Shown piece after piece: positions 22,739 to 36,911 of a stretch of DNA of 64,000 bases; the first letter of the stretch is position 1, and each line of letters opens with the position of its first letter. The notes under the pieces are model-generated. The model made no database searches. It was not told the origin of the DNA and was given only the letters and a program-made list of their open reading frames with translations. The stretch is from Stratiolaelaps scimitus (Eukaryota > Arthropoda > Arachnida > Mesostigmata > Laelapidae): positions 4,573,501 to 4,637,500 of the forward strand of contig JABWDB010000021.1 in NCBI GenBank assembly GCA_019614645.1, written 5' to 3'. The translations under genes were made by a program, and so were the position numbers.

Positions 22739-25700
22739 GAACGTACTAAATGCAGGTACTGAGGTTACACCTGTTAGCCAGCTAACTCGTGCACGGATAG
22801 CCTGTATGTTTCTCTGCAGATGCTGTATAGGTAATTGAAGAAATCTTGTCCAGAGGCCCTAAAGATGAAAGAAAGGGTCCCAACTCTTTGTAATTCGTTG
22901 CAAATGGACAATCCCTCACAAAAGCAATCTGCTAAGCATGTTTTTTGTTCCAGTGGGAATCGATGAAGACAGCAATCTATATACGCGGGTACATTCGTGT
23001 GGTTCAAGCATCCACCCAAGCCGATCAAACCATTCGAGCTCGGTGCTTGCAGCTCACTAGATAGCTTGGCTCGTTCCAAACCAACTAGGGGTTAGGGGGG
23101 AAAACGGGTTTTAGTGAGCTTATGAGGTTTCTCACACACTAGGTGGCAAGAGGCTGTTCTGTCACGAATGTGCATTACGCGTTCCCGAAACCACCATCAA
23201 AGAAATAAAAAGATGGCTTGGCTTTAGGCTGATCAAAACCGGCTCGCTGTGAGTCGCCAAGTCAGCCCGTGTATGCAGTCATCGCGGGATACGCCAGTTT
23301 ACGGAGATAGTCAACGAGACGACTATGGATCTAAAGAAAACCAGCGGGGATGAATGGGGACTCAGGCGAGAGAGGGGGACTGACGGACGCCTGCTGCTGT
23401 TGCTGCTGCTGCGACCGTGAGTCTACCTCACTGTCTTCCATTCGCTTACCCTCTGTATCTTTCTCTCTCTCTCTCTCTTCTCGAGACTAATAAATGTGAT
23501 TCGCTCCGAGCAATCCGGTGACCTCGGTAAGAAGACACTGAACCAGAAGCAGCTGCCAGCGAACCGGCAGGGACAGGCAGCGACCGGTAGAACAGCCGCA
23601 CCGTTGCAGAACTAGCCATAGATCGAGAGAGAGAGAGAGAGTGTGTGTGAGTTAGATAGAAATCGCAGGGCGGACGAAGATCAGGGCGAGGCCGATCGAG
23701 AGCAGCACGAACCGAGCAGGAAAGGTCAGAACGCACGAAGAGCAGCAGCGGGAACGAGCAGTCGGAAGATGAGAACACGAAGGATGGTACCAGTACGAGA
23801 CGAACGAAGAACAAGTTAATTTGGTTTTTGCCCTGCTGATTCTATCGTCTTCTCGGCGGAGTCTCTACTCCCCGATTTCGACCAGTGGCAGTCGTCCATT
23901 GGTCGGACTCTGTCCCTGGTCAGTTCTAGTGCTTGCGTTGATTCTTCGTTAGTTCGATTCGTCAGTTCGTTTTATCATATCTCAGATACACAGATGCAGA
24001 CGTTGTGATGTCAGCAAGCCTTGCGAACAAGTTGACTACTCTACAATGGCGCATTAGTATTGAGCAGTTATATCCGGATCAATATGTAATAACTGATTCG
24101 CAGCTTGGAATGACGGAAAACGATTATCATCCACTTTGTTTATGAGTTATGGCACAGTTGAACTAGTTAAACAATTTGGCACGAAGTAAAACACACACAT
24201 TGGGTGAAATTTATGTTTTGAAGACGACAGAGCTAATGTTACCAGCGTTTATAATGATTCGTTCATGAAATAATGGCAATTGAGCAGTTGGAGCTGCTTG
24301 CGACTGTTTTTTTTGGGTGATGGAATGGTGCATGGGCAGCGACTCACACTTGGAGCTGCGGGCAGTGCCACTTGTACTGCAGTCAATTGTTTTGGTTTGA
24401 AATGCTGCGCGGCTTCTTTTAAAAGTGTCCAACTTCATTTAAGGAGTTGCTTAGTAGGCTTACACCGGAAATGGTGTCCAATGGCAGAATTGTGTAAATG
24501 CCCAGAGCATTAATATTTCAATCCACCTCAGTCATTGTGTTGTTCCGCCTCTTCTCACTGGTCTGTGCTTGTCTGAAATCGTCCAAAGATGAGCTCAGCC
24601 CCCCTTTAGATGGGCTCGAGATAAAGGCAATACGAGTGACGTGATGACAACTCTGAGCACTCGTAACTGATAACAGGGTTATTGGGATATAGCACCGGTG
24701 TATAGCATCGGCACTGAAATTGGACTGAAAGTGCAAGGCCATGGCCGCTGCAGGACGAACGGAAACAACAGTGGCGGAGTCGTTACTCATTTGCGAATCG
24801 TCCGCTGACAACGGGATAGACTGTGTTCTACTCAGGGGGTGAACTGCTACGTCTGCTGTTTCTGCTGTGTAGTCTGAGCGTCGAATGGGGTTGGCATCAC
24901 GACGCGAGATGAACGGGACGACGGGGGCCTGAGTGGGTGTCTGCAGTGCTGGATATGGGTCGATTCCCGCTGAGCCTGTGGACTTGCCTATTTATTGGAG
25001 GGATTTGCCATTGCCGCGCTGCGGTGGGGTCCTGTCCAGCCCGATCGGGTAGAGTCCCTATGGGGGAGCCGGCGGATAACGCGCAGAATAACGACGGGCA
25101 GTATGAGAAAGGGAGTGACTAGCACTTCTCTGCTGCATCCTCCGTGTTGCGTGCTTAGCGATAGCACTAGTAGAGTGAGTACGACGAGTCGGATACGACT
25201 ACCGAGCCGCGTACTGTCATGTCGCTACCAGACGGGCGCATGGCTCTTTTCGACCGATCTCTCCCGACCTTCCACCCACTTCTATCGCTTTCCTATGGCA
25301 ACCAACAGCAGCAGTAGCAGCAGCAGCAACACTACCACCACAACCAACCAACCCCCCTAGCTTCGACGTCCCCCATCTACAGCTCCTCCTCCTCCTCCTC
25401 CTCCTCCATTCCTTGGCCTTCTGTCGCCTCGCTTTCGGCCGCTCCGTCTGTCGCCGACTGCTGCTGGTGCTGGCGCCGACGCCGTCGTCACCGCTCTGCT
25501 CATCGCAATTAGCTGGCCTCGAGGGATCAGCTCTGTAATGCGATTGTCCTGTTCGAGCAGCCTAGCCTCCTCGTCTGTCCTCTTCCTGCACACCCGACAC
25601 CCCGCACGAGCCGAGGCTCCTCCACCGTTCGCCGGGGTGTCGCTGCTGCTACGGAAGCGGCGGCTGTAGCAACCGCTGGTCCAGCAGCGGCAGGCTCAGT

Positions 25701-27894
25701 ACAAGAAGACACGTCAAGACATACGTACATCCCTAGGCCACTACGTACGTTCGTTCGTTCAATCCCACTCAGAAGACCGCTGCTTCGTCCAAGATCCCCA
25801 CCAGAAGAAGCGAGTCCCAACTGCTTGCTCATCCGGCCGGCCGGCCTGCTCGTCGCCTGGCCGCAGCGGGCCACCGCACGGTCCCACCGAAGTCTCTTCC
25901 CTTGGCTGGGATTCCTTGACATCCGCTACCGCCTGTATTGCCACTGCTGCTGGTGTTCGTGGTGGTGCTGCTGCTGCTGCAGCAACGGGACGACCGACTG
26001 GGATATCTCCCATGTTGTCGCGTTGACCCTTCCAGGTCAGCACTCGCACCCTCCGACGGACTGGACTCCCCGGAAGAGTTGGGGTACGCCAACCAACTCC
26101 TCCTAGATTCCACTGGTAGCAGCCGCTCTTTCTACGGATAAAGAACCCTTAGGGCGGTAGAAAGCTGACGCTGATCGGACGACGCTTGAGCCGGAGACAT
26201 CAGCATCCGGCTCCAACCACGAGCAGCGCCAGTTGCAGTGGCGGCAACAGTAGCAGCAGTAGCTTAACCGTCTTTTTTGCCAAGTGCACTTCATTATGCT
26301 GACGACCCCTTTTTGTCGTCGTCTGTTGTCGGCTGATTCCCTTACCAATGGGTTCGGACTGGGTCACTCCTACATCGGTTCACCGTCTACATGTATACGC
26401 TCACTGACGGAGTGAAATCTGCTTTGCCCGTTTGGCCGTCTACTAAATGTACGTTTGTACGCGTCCGCGAAATAGACATCTTACGTATCGATCTAGTCGG
26501 CCGGGTCGATGCCGATGCCCTACTAACTAGGATTCGATCGTTTTCTAAGACGAAAAATACGTTAAGAGACAGCAAACTTACAACTAGTCTCTGTACGCAA
26601 CATATGCAACACAAGGTTCCGGGCGACAGCCAAGGGGCATTGTTATGGGCGCAGCTTAAGAATAAATGAGCTCTCCCGAAGAATACTGTCGTCCCTTATC
26701 GATACGGGTGCTCATGCATCCAAACAAGTACTTTTCATACAGCAAGGAGCCATAACGAAACACAAAGACCGTGTTGAAGCGTAAGAGAGAGAGAGAGAGA
26801 GAGATAGTATGTGGATGACTGCTACATTTTATTAGTCGTTGGGCACTAGTAGGGCATCTCGAGAAACCCAGGTGGTAGCCTGGCCCCACTCGCAGTACCA
26901 CCTACTGTGGACCTGTGTGTGGCAGCGTGTACGGCGGAGTGTTCGTCAGGGTGGCTGAATGTGCACGTCCATGACGTTATGTGGGGTTGTATGAGCTGTG
27001 CGTGAGCACAGCGCCCAGCCGATGGAACACACGAGATGCTGCTGTATCATCCATTGCACACTGTGCCTTGGCACAATGTGCATCCAGCCGAGGTGGATAT
27101 CTGGGCGGCTGATGCCAGTGCGGGCTCAGGTCTCGGCTCGGCGTCTCTCGGCCCTGCAACGTAGCTCCTTCGGCCTGGAGGAGCCACAGCAGCAGCAGCA
27201 GCAGCAACGAAGTAGGAGAGCACACCGGTCATTACCTGATGCTTCTGCGCCGGTGATGGACAACGCGGAATAATTGTTATCTCTGATGGATCGTCGAGCT
27301 ACGCAGGCAGCCTCAGCCAGGACCAGGGAAGTAGTCAGGGAAGCGAGAGCGAATGACGGCGGTCTGCAAACGCTGCTGCGGCTGCCAGCGGGAACCGGAG
27401 CGCGGGGGTGGGGGGGGGGGGTGAAACAGCATGGGCTAGGAGGCCAGTAGAGGACAAGGGAAGATCGGTTCTAGTATGGTGCTTCTCACGAGTAGTGACG
27501 GTCGAGCTCGTTTTCGGTGGTCGGCTGCGCGGCCGCACCCGGTTGGTCGGTCGGTCGGGATACATGACACCGAGATTAAGATGGCCCTAGCCGCCCTCAT
27601 CCTAAACGAGAGGTTCGTCTGACCTGCAATGCAGGCAGTTACAGGCAGCAGGCGGGACCGCGAACGGATAGACGGTAGCCCGCAGGGCCTCGCAACCAAC
27701 CACTCTGGTTAGTGCCCGCTTGGAGGACGATCGTCAGTTCGTCGTCGTCGTCATGGGCCAAGAAGAGTAAAAGCTCTGGCAAAGGATGGGGCCATAGGGA
27801 CATGACGCGCTACTGCACCGGTGAACCACCGTGTTCGCCTACGGCAGGCTAACTCGCTGCCCGCCAGCGACTCGGTATGTCTGTACCATATACA

Positions 27895-27936
<42 letters not shown>

Positions 27937-30900
27937 GCGGCATACGTACATAGGCATACGTAGGCTATTTCCTGCCGCCAATCTCCTCGGTTTTTCCTCT
28001 TCCTCCTCACAACATGACTGGGAATCGGTGAGAGCTCTATGGTCATGGCAGGAAGCCGCGCCGGTGGAGGGGCGACAAACTAACGGGGTCTGTGTGGACG
28101 AGTCTCAAGGTTCGTCGCCGTCGCCGCCAGTGGCGCAGGAGGACGTATGGCTATAGTAAGAATAGTGGACCTATGGCGAAACGCAAAAGAACGAACCAGG
28201 GCGACAGGCTGTGATTGGTGGCTCCGCTAACTCGGCCGGCCTGGTCGGCCTCCCTCCGTCGCCGACCACCACAAGACCACCAACCCATAACCCGTCCATT
28301 CCGTATAATGAGTACTCAGAAAGGAAAGTTATTCGGGAATGTTCCTTGTTCTTGCTTCGCTTATGACGTCGCGCAAGTGCAGCCGGTTCATACGGTCGTT
28401 GCTCCGCGTCAGTTCCTCCGAGTTTTCTGCATGAATCTACTGTGAGGCTCTCCAGCCCTCTGGCGCTGTGAGCTGAAGATCAATTGACTTCGTCATCGCC
28501 GCCGTTGACGACGAAAACGATTATGACGACCCGTAGCCTTGAACAAGGGTACGGCAGCGGCGCGGGTGGATGCAGCACTGCATTACCATAGAGTCATCTT
28601 GCTTGCAGTACTCTTTCCCTCAGCCGAGCTGCCTTTCCGTAAAGTTGCATGTTCGATGCTGATGCCATTACCGCTGCTGCTGCCTGCGCTGCGTCATTTT
28701 CTCTGTGGAATCTCTAAAGAGGCGTTGATCAATTTCCTCTATTCCATTGCGCGCGCTCTCTCTCTCTTTATTTCTCTATCTCTCTCTCTCTTTCTTTATT
28801 TCTCTCGCTCTCCCTCCCCCTCATGATTTGCGGCCTAATCATCAATCTCACGGCTCATGGACCACCGCTCCTTTTCCACGTCCTCGACCTTTTCGCCCAC
28901 CTTCGTTCCTTCCTTCCTTCCCGCAGAGCAGAGCCCTCCAAAGGCGTCAGCCTCTCTCTCTCTCTCCCTTATTTCTCGTGCACTCTATCGCTCCTTAAAC
29001 AGCTTAAATATTTGAAGTCAAACGACGAACGCCTCCGGCGGCGCAGCGCGGGTATCTAACAGCTAAGAACTGTGATACAGCCCGCCTTGGGCCCCCACAA
29101 ACCCACCCGTCTTCTCATCCTCGCAACGGTCCAGAACGATGAGTGCAAGCAGGGCAGCCGTTTGGCTCAGCTCAGAGTAAGAAACCGACGCGGGAACGAC
29201 GGAGCTACGACCGACTCGCCAGGAAAGCGCTGGAAGCAGCCCCCGCCGCCGCAGCAGCAGCGATAGTGATGAAGAAAACGAAGAAGACTAGCAGCGCAAA
29301 AAAGGGGTGGAGAACGAGAAAGAGAGAAAAAGAAGCTGATATTTTTCATGAATAAGTACAAAATATGCTGATCCTTGCAAAACGGGTTAGAGTTGCGCGG
29401 CTCTTGCGGCGGACGGAGGCAGCTGCCTTTGAGAAACATTTTCTTCGGCTGGCTCGCGTTCGTCGCTCGCTGCTTCTCACCGGCCGGCCGTCGGTGGCTG
29501 AACAGAGGTTCGTTTGACTCGGCAGGGCCCTGTTCCGTCCCGGCGATCAGTGGCGGCGGTGGTGGTGAATCGACGAGGCCACGATGGCTCTTGGGGCTGT
29601 TTAAGGGCACATGAGGTCTCAGCGGACCGGGGGTTTGCTGGGGCTGGAGAGGGCTGGGGAAGGGTGGAACAGAGCTAAGTAGACGAGGCAGCTGGAGGCC
29701 AACAGGGAGTCCTTCCCAAGTCTTGTGCAGTGACTCGGAGACTAGTGGAGACTACGGGTAAAGTGTGGGTCTGCAGCGGAGACAGACGAGAAGTGGGGGC
29801 GGAAGATAGAGGTCCGGGGAAGTGGCTAAATGGGATTGGGGTATGGGGTGCAAGTAATCCACCAGTCTCGCCGGCGGCCATCCGTCACGCTCAGAGGTAG
29901 CAGAATAGAGACTGTGTGCAGTGGAGTTGACTATCCGTCCCCGCGTGGCTCGGTTGCGCGCAGCCGGCCACCGTCACCGCTGCCGTCCGAACTCATCTGA
30001 GCTTGCCTCCCCAATGTTCCTCCCTTCCCAGCGTCTACACTGTCAAACAGTCCCTGCCTAGGCGGCGACGGCTGCTGATGCAGCTGCAGCTGCCTAGTTG
30101 CAAGCCAGCGGGGCCCAGATTGGCACCTTGAGCTACCACTACTACACTACCCGCTCTGCCGCCCCCTCTGACGCTGACAATCTTGGCTGGGTCGTGGCGT
30201 CTGACACGGCCACGAGCACTGTTAAGGATGCGCCCACGGCTTCAGTCACCCTCGGTCTCATTCTCAACCCCAGAAAACGGGTCGTCTTCGTCGCTGTAGC
30301 AGTGTCGGCGAAGGCAAGCCGACAGCTCCGTACTTCTAAAAGACAGCGGAAGATAGAGGAAGAGTGAGAGAGAGAAAGAAAAGTGAAGAAATGGTGGATA
30401 AAGGTTGAGAGGAACAGCTCTCGACCGCCGACCTGACGCTATCTCTCAGCGTGCTTGGTGGTAATTGTACGTTGGCCAAACTGAACCCATTTATCCTCAC
30501 CACCCTGAAGTTATCATCCACCTTGAGGCCTTCAGCTAACCTAGCCGCTTGTAGCGAGCAGCTCGGCAATTGCCCTTGTCTGCATGCTTCATCACTGGCT
30601 TGTTATCCCTTCAACTACACAAAGCTTTTCTCGGCGGTCATGAGGCTGGATGACGACAACCATTTCGCAACTCGCAACTTCCTTCGAGTGTAGAGAACAG
30701 TGGACCGCTGCAATGGGTGGTCGCCTATCCTTCAACCGGACTCCACAGTCTTTCACTGCAACAAAAGTTGCCCTTTTTTTTGGTGCCCTTCTGGAGGATT
30801 TGTTCGCCAAGATCCTCGACGTAAACGCCCGATGGGTACCCTCTCGTATTTGTTGTCATTTTGAACTGCTTAGCAGCCAATATTCTCCGTATAGATTTGT

Positions 30901-33457
30901 GTCAAAAATTACTGATGCATGTTACAAATGCATTGAAAATCTATATATATATATATAGGGAGGGGGGAGAAATTTTCCTACGATTTCGTTTCTTTCATTT
31001 TGGAACCGTTTTTACATCAGAGGCGCTTCTAACACATAGTCGCAACGTGATACCTTCCGCCAAAATCATATTTGAGCAATCAAGTTCGGCGGTGGACAAG
31101 TTTCAGGCACTCAAATAATTACAACACCAAATAAGTTTCTAGAGAACGAGTAGCTTATCCGTGAAAAGCATATATTAACGAACACACTACTCTCGTACGC
31201 CCAAAAGAGTCGGATAACTGACGAACGATAGAAGTAACACCCGACTGGACATAGGACTGGCGCGGATACATTGGGCAAGCTAGTTTATACAAAAAGGTGC
31301 TCGCTCAAGACTGCCTAATTGCGAGATGAAATTCACAAGATCAGCGAAAGTTAACTGAAGAATCGAGCTCTCTTACAATTACAGTTGGACAATAGAGATC
31401 GGGCGAGGAGGCGCTGTAGGTGTGGACATTACTTTTTTTTAACTCTTCCTCTCTTTCTCTTTGCAGTGTACGCTGAATAACTCTCGCACCACTCGCAGGA
31501 GTAAATTTCCCCGCCACCGGTAACAGGATCGGCAAAAAAAGGTTAGCTATGGACGCCCGCCGGGACTAAGGAAGGTTTGGCTAAAATTTAATATTCCGTA
31601 CGTACTTTTTGTTGCATGAGTTGGGGAAGAAGGCCCCGCGCACTCCAATGGGTGCGGCGACAGAGGTGGAGCAGGAGGAGCAGATCTTGGCTGGCTGCAT
31701 AGCCGAGTGTCATGGGGCAACTGAAGCTGCATAGAGCCTGACCCCTAGCTAAGGCGAATTATAGGCAGTTATGGGCTACGGGTGGCGAGACCGAGGCGGA
31801 CGTCCGCAATCATCCCGCTGCGGTCGAAGTGAGGGAGCAGCGCAAAGAAAAAGGTGGCGGAAAAGGGATGAGATGTAGAATGAAACTGCAGACTGTTAGA
31901 CTGGTACGGGCGGTGCTGCGAAGGGCTCCTATGATGTTGGATTGGCGACGCACTACCCATGGTAGCTGAATCGACAGGCTGCGGGCCCTGTAGGGGGTTG
32001 CTTAGAGGATGGGGGTATAGGTGAAACGGGAGCAAGGACGAGAGAACGAAAGAAAGTGTGGGGGGGGGGGGTATTGGTGGAAGAGAAGGAAGGAATCGGA
32101 TTGGATGAAGCTGGCAGGAGGTAGCAGTGGCACCAATGCTACGGTAAATAGCGGTGCTAGTGGTTGTGGCGGTAGCACTAGCGGCAGCAGCAGCAGCAGT
32201 AGCTGTACAAGCCGTGCTAGAAGCAGTGGCAGCAAGCAAAAGGCAGCAAAGTTTGGTCTCTCGAGATTTGCCTACTGTGTTCTGGGAGAGCGAAATAGGA
32301 AAAACCGAAGCTGGCTGCAGCAGGCCAGTCAACCACCTTGCCAGCAGCACCCTCTACCCCGGCCCATATCCAAACGGTGAGAAAGCGGCCAGACGAAAGG
32401 GGGACATGAGAAAAGCCGTGCACCAGTAACGAACAGAGAGAGAACCTTGGCTAAGGAGATGGCTAGAGATCGCTGAACGGTACGAACCTGATGGGGTCGA
32501 TTCATGTACCAATGTTTAAAAAGAAAAGAAAAAGAGAGAACTTCGTTTTACGGCGGCAATGGAAGGCAGAGTGGCAGGCGGCGCTGGAAAGCAGCACGTA
32601 GCGGCAGAAGGACCAGCAGCGACGACGCCGACGCCGACGAAGGCAGCAAAGAGATCAATTTGAATTTCTCCTTCTTCGCTAGGAACACCCCCGCCCTCTA
32701 CTGCTCTGTACTCGCGGCGAGTCCTTCTGACTCCTTCGTCGTGTAGGCTATCCTGTGCTGCTACTACCACCTCCTCCTAGTCCATTCTGCTCCCTTCTAC
32801 CAGCCCGTCTGCCATCTCGGCGAGCGCACGACCCGTGAGTCCGAATTGATTCCCTGCCGCTGCCTCTACCGAAGCGCCGGTGTGGTTGGCGACGAAGGAA
32901 CCAGACTGCCTCACTGCCTCGCTGTGCCGCGACCCAGCAAAACCCTTCATGGTCTGCTGTTCTGTTGCCTGTTCCACGTCTGGGCTCGGTGCCGCGACTT
33001 GCCTTCTCACTGACTGACTGTCTGGCTTTACTTCTGAAGACATTAGGCCAGATGAGAAGGAAGAATCGTATGGCGTCGCTCCGCTACCCAACTAGCCCTG
33101 CCAACGCGCGTCCCAACTGCCCTTCCCCGTTACCCCCGGTTGCTGTTCCCGAAGGCTCCCGAAACGGTGGGAGACCCCATTCTCTCCAGGGGAGCAGGAC
33201 GCACGGAGTGAAGGAAACTGGCTTCGGCACGGCCTGGCGCTTAGCTTGGCGGCGGAAAAAAGCCGACGAGAGATCGAACAGCGCGTGAGTAAGTAAGTGT
33301 GTACGAGAGATAGAACGAGAAATAGAGAGAGAGAGAAAGAGAGCACGAGATAGCTCGATCCAATGCAGTGACTGAGAGACGAAAGGAAGAACTGTTCGCA
33401 TCGACAAGACGAGGGAGAACTGCAAGAGACTCATGGTAGGGAAAACGTTCCAATGAG
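22739..33457. other. No recognised gene
   Basis: Contains CAG/CTC arrays near 25305 and 25381-25410, the TA array at 27896-27933, CT tracts at 28757-28805 and 28949-28968, and poly-G runs. Short frames are repeat-derived or lack known motifs. Confidence 0.5.
27896..27933. repeat. (TA)n microsatellite, 38 bp
   Basis: Uninterrupted TA array following TACAG and ending before CATGCGG. Confidence 0.95.
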
Positions 33458-33667
33458 ATGAGAATTGTATGGACGAAGCACACCAAGAAAGACTACGATG
33501 GTGGCACCGACAGCAGCAGGACCAGCAGCATCGCCGACGAGAACGACCCGGAACACAAGCGGCGGCCGCGCTACTCAGTTGTAGTAGCAGCAGCAGCACC
33601 ACCACCACTGCGCCACGGCCAAGAAAGGCGAGAGTCATATCGGCCAAATTCACATACCGTGCCTTAG
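33458..33667 (+). CDS. Candidate coding segment, unknown product
   Basis: ATG-started frame of 69 codons with mostly G/C third positions over its first half. The peptide begins MRIVWTKHTKKDYDGG and contains SSIADENDPEHKRRPRYS, a charged composition unlike the repeat-derived frames around it. It ends at a TAG after an Ala/Pro-rich part. No domain is recognised. If only the first 40 codons are coding, a donor near 33580 would be needed, and I see none of good quality. Confidence 0.2.
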   Translation: MRIVWTKHTKKDYDGGTDSSRTSSIADENDPEHKRRPRYSVVVAAAAPPPLRHGQERRESYRPNSHTVP

Positions 33668-36661
33668 CCTCTTCTCTAGCGGCAGCAGTTCCACTGACAC
33701 TAGTGGTGTTCACTGGCAGGCAAGTAGGCAGGCAGGCACTGGTGACCCCGCGTCTCCCCACGACCCTATGACCACCTAAACCGTCCTATTTCCCCCTCCT
33801 GTCCCTCGCTGCCAGACCTTCGCCGCGTAGAGTCAAGTGCAGCACTCAAACACATCTGCCGCCCGGAGGCCAACTTTATCTTCGTGCCGACGACCGCCCA
33901 CCCCTGCACAGTCGGTCCAGCCGGCGGACCAACGTGGTGTGGGAAGCTGGGGCCCGATTGGGACTGGAGCGAGAAGCGGCCAGTCAGTAGTGCGAGACCG
34001 AAGGGGTGGTGTGTTGCGGGGGACCGCCAGGACCGACCCCGACGCGACTGAAGGGCCAAGTGGGTCTAAGGGCTAGTAGCGGTAGTGGTAGTAGCAGTAG
34101 TGGTCGGGTGGCAAGCAAGACATACGAAGATGAAGGCAGAAAGGAAGAAAACGAAAGAGAGAGAGAGAGAAAGAGAGACACAGAAGAGATAGAGAGAGAG
34201 AGAATTAGGGGGCGAGGAGTCAGAAAGCAAAAGAGTGGACGCAACTTATATCAATACAGGCCGGTTCGCCACCAAAGCGGCAAGGCTACGCAAGGCGGGC
34301 GGACGACAAGGCAGGGCGGGCCAGGTCTGAGCTCCTGTTTAGGGATGGCTGCTCGCTGACCGACGGCAGCGCACCCCGGGCTTGGGTGCTAGGCCATGTA
34401 CTGAGGCCGTACTCACAGAGACGACTACAGCTCCGTGCTGAGGTGTCCGTGTGCGCGTGTCCGTTAAGGATGTGTATAAAGCGCGCCGCACACGAACAAC
34501 GACGAGGCTCCGACTCCGCCTTCAAAGGTCATTGTCGTACGGAGTGTACATTTTATCGCGGTAATTATGTCCGTCATGCGAGGATCTCATAGAGTGAGGA
34601 TCTCACGTGCGTTCTCGCTGCTTACTCACCCGGCTGGGAAAGGGGAGGGAACGGGATCCTATGCGGGGTTCCCAGGCAGTCTCTTTGCTAAGCAAGTTAA
34701 CCTAACCAAACGAACGGCTATGCCTTGCCGTTCGCCAGGCCGAGTTCTAAAGGTACATAGTATCGAGACGCAAAGGGGCCGGAGGCAGAGAACTCGCCTC
34801 GGTTGACCGGCCTAACAGCCGGCCTGCCCTGCTCCGGTCTACGTCTGCAAGCTGAATGATCCAAACAGGTGGATTCGGTGTGGACTCACGCAGGCTGCGA
34901 GAGTCGGGGAATAGGCTGGGGAGATCATTGTCCCATGAGTCAGCCAGCGAGCCACGAAGATTCGAAGCTGACCCAACAAACGAACGTATCTCCGGTCCTC
35001 CTGGTGATTCGGCCATCAGCCAGCCGTCGAAAGTAGTCTATGAGTCGTGACCAGACTAGCTTCGGGAAAGCCACACGAAGTGTAGAAGAATCAAGGGACA
35101 AGTAGCTCTCTAGACAGGGAGGAGTACCTGTAGGAGACAAGCACTCTATAGAGCACACACAGAACATTGGTTACGAAAAATGAGTGATGTTACCTAAAAA
35201 TCTAAGGATGAACGAAAATTACGAAAGACTCGACGAATAAGCCATGAAACATTCAAATCTCTTATGAGAGCGTACTCGTATTTTGAGTTTGGTACGTCTG
35301 TATTTCGACTATGTAGCTTCTATTAATTACTGACCGAACCTATATGCAAAGAGTCATGCAAACATAATCGATGTTTTATATATCTGTCGTAGGTGAGAAA
35401 TAAATCCCTTGAAAGCCAAAATGAGTTGAATAGACGAGGCTGGTGTAAAATTTGCATTTTATTTAATTTTATCTACGTCTTGTGTCTTCGTCCTCGCCTT
35501 GAATACAGCCTTGCCCTTATGAGGCGTTCGAAGGCTGCCTTCAGAATGGATAAATTGTCATTTATAGCGTTTACGCTTTTTTTTGTAATGGAGTTGAGGA
35601 CAAAATACCATACCGCAGATGAAACCTAATAATCATTTTTGGCTGTACCTTTAGGGGCCCTATTATTGTTGGATACTTACGGTTTCCAGTGGCAATGTCG
35701 GCTAAGGCATTATATACTATACCATCCGGCAAGAGACTGAGTCAAGAGAGAGTATTTGGCTGAACGAGTTACCAACGGGGAGAGCAGCTATAGGAGGCAG
35801 GGCCATATCGCGCCGCTTTGAAGCTTGCCTGGTGCAACTTCCTGTATATTGGCGGCGACAGATGGCTCTCGACAAGGTGGCCTGTGCAGCAGTGCTGGCA
35901 AATAACTGGTGGTACGGTCCTCCTTCTCGAAGATGCGTCTATGCTGGGGCTGAATTAGCTGCGCTCGATGTTTGCTTGGATATGCTTTAGCGACATCTTC
36001 CGGCTGTGACTGTGATTCACGAGCTGGGTTAATCTTGCAGCAGGGAATAACAAACCACTCTCAGAGTGTAGTTGTTCTTCAAGGGTCACTCGATCTTGGA
36101 GACTCTGGAAAACGCGTATGCTGAAGGAGATGGCGGGGGGGACAGGCCAAGGAGGCTGTCGAGTATCCCTTGTCAAAACCGTTCTAACCGCAATGCCTGT
36201 TCTTGGGATTTTGTGTGCTCATGCAGTTGAAGGGGGAGATCAGCAGGCGTTTACCGGAACACCTACCGGAAGAAATTGATGAAAAACATCGCTACTTGAG
36301 CTGGTCTTGACCGAAAGTTTTGACTCGTTGAGCGGGCTCTTCGCTGTTGAAGTGACAGCTGTTATGTCTACGGGTATACAGTCTCCGTCCTCCCTAGTGC
36401 CAAAACAGAACAGGACGACAAAAACGCTGCCCACAGGTGCATGTCGTTCATGTGATGAGCCTATTTCACACGACACTCACAAGAAGAATGCTCCTTCAGG
36501 GTCTCCCTCACTCTTCAGGGAATCCCCGTGGTAGTTCCTGTTGGAGCAAAAGTCCTGCTTCCTTTGGGAACCTTGTTGATAGCTGCAGCTTCACAATCGT
36601 GGATGGCCTTGCCGCGCTTTCCCGCACTCGATGAGATATATTAGGGTTAGGTGCAAAAAAT

Positions 36662-36860
36662 CTATGAATTTTGATTGTCTCGAGTAACAATTATAGAGTC
36701 GCGTTCCGTGTGTGCGGTCGAAGCTGGTGCGTGATGAGCTGTAGTTGCTTTCTCTAGCTGAGGGTCTATGAGGGTGAAGGGTTGAAAGGCCAGGTCAAGG
36801 TGGTTCCTTGCCGCTAACACCAATGCGGTGTCGGGTGCAAAACCCAGTACCACGTTGGTA
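36662..36860 (-). CDS. Candidate terminal exon, unknown product
   Basis: After an acceptor-like stretch (TTTCTCTTTTACCAAAAAG) an open frame of about 65 codons reads NVVLGFAPDTALVLAARNHL and ends in TAG. It begins beside the AT microsatellite at 36889-36911. There is no recognised family or polyadenylation signal, so it is weak. Confidence 0.15.
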
Positions 36861-36888
36861 CTTTTTGGTAAAAGAGAAATTTTATTGG

Positions 36889-36911
36889 ATATATATATAT
36901 ATATATATATA
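36889..36911. repeat. (AT)n microsatellite, 23 bp
   Basis: Uninterrupted AT array. Confidence 0.95.

Noticed and set aside
33084..33761. 225-codon minus-strand frame with Leu- and Cys-rich segments that mimic membrane or cysteine motifs
   Set aside because: The Leu and Cys runs come from CAG-type triplets and the Ser/Leu part from a GA tract. No conserved motif.
36643..36653. TTAGGGTTAGG, resembling telomere repeats, and the following GTGCAAAAAATC resembling a mariner end
   Set aside because: Only one and a half units, and no transposase or opposite inverted repeat was found in the flanks.
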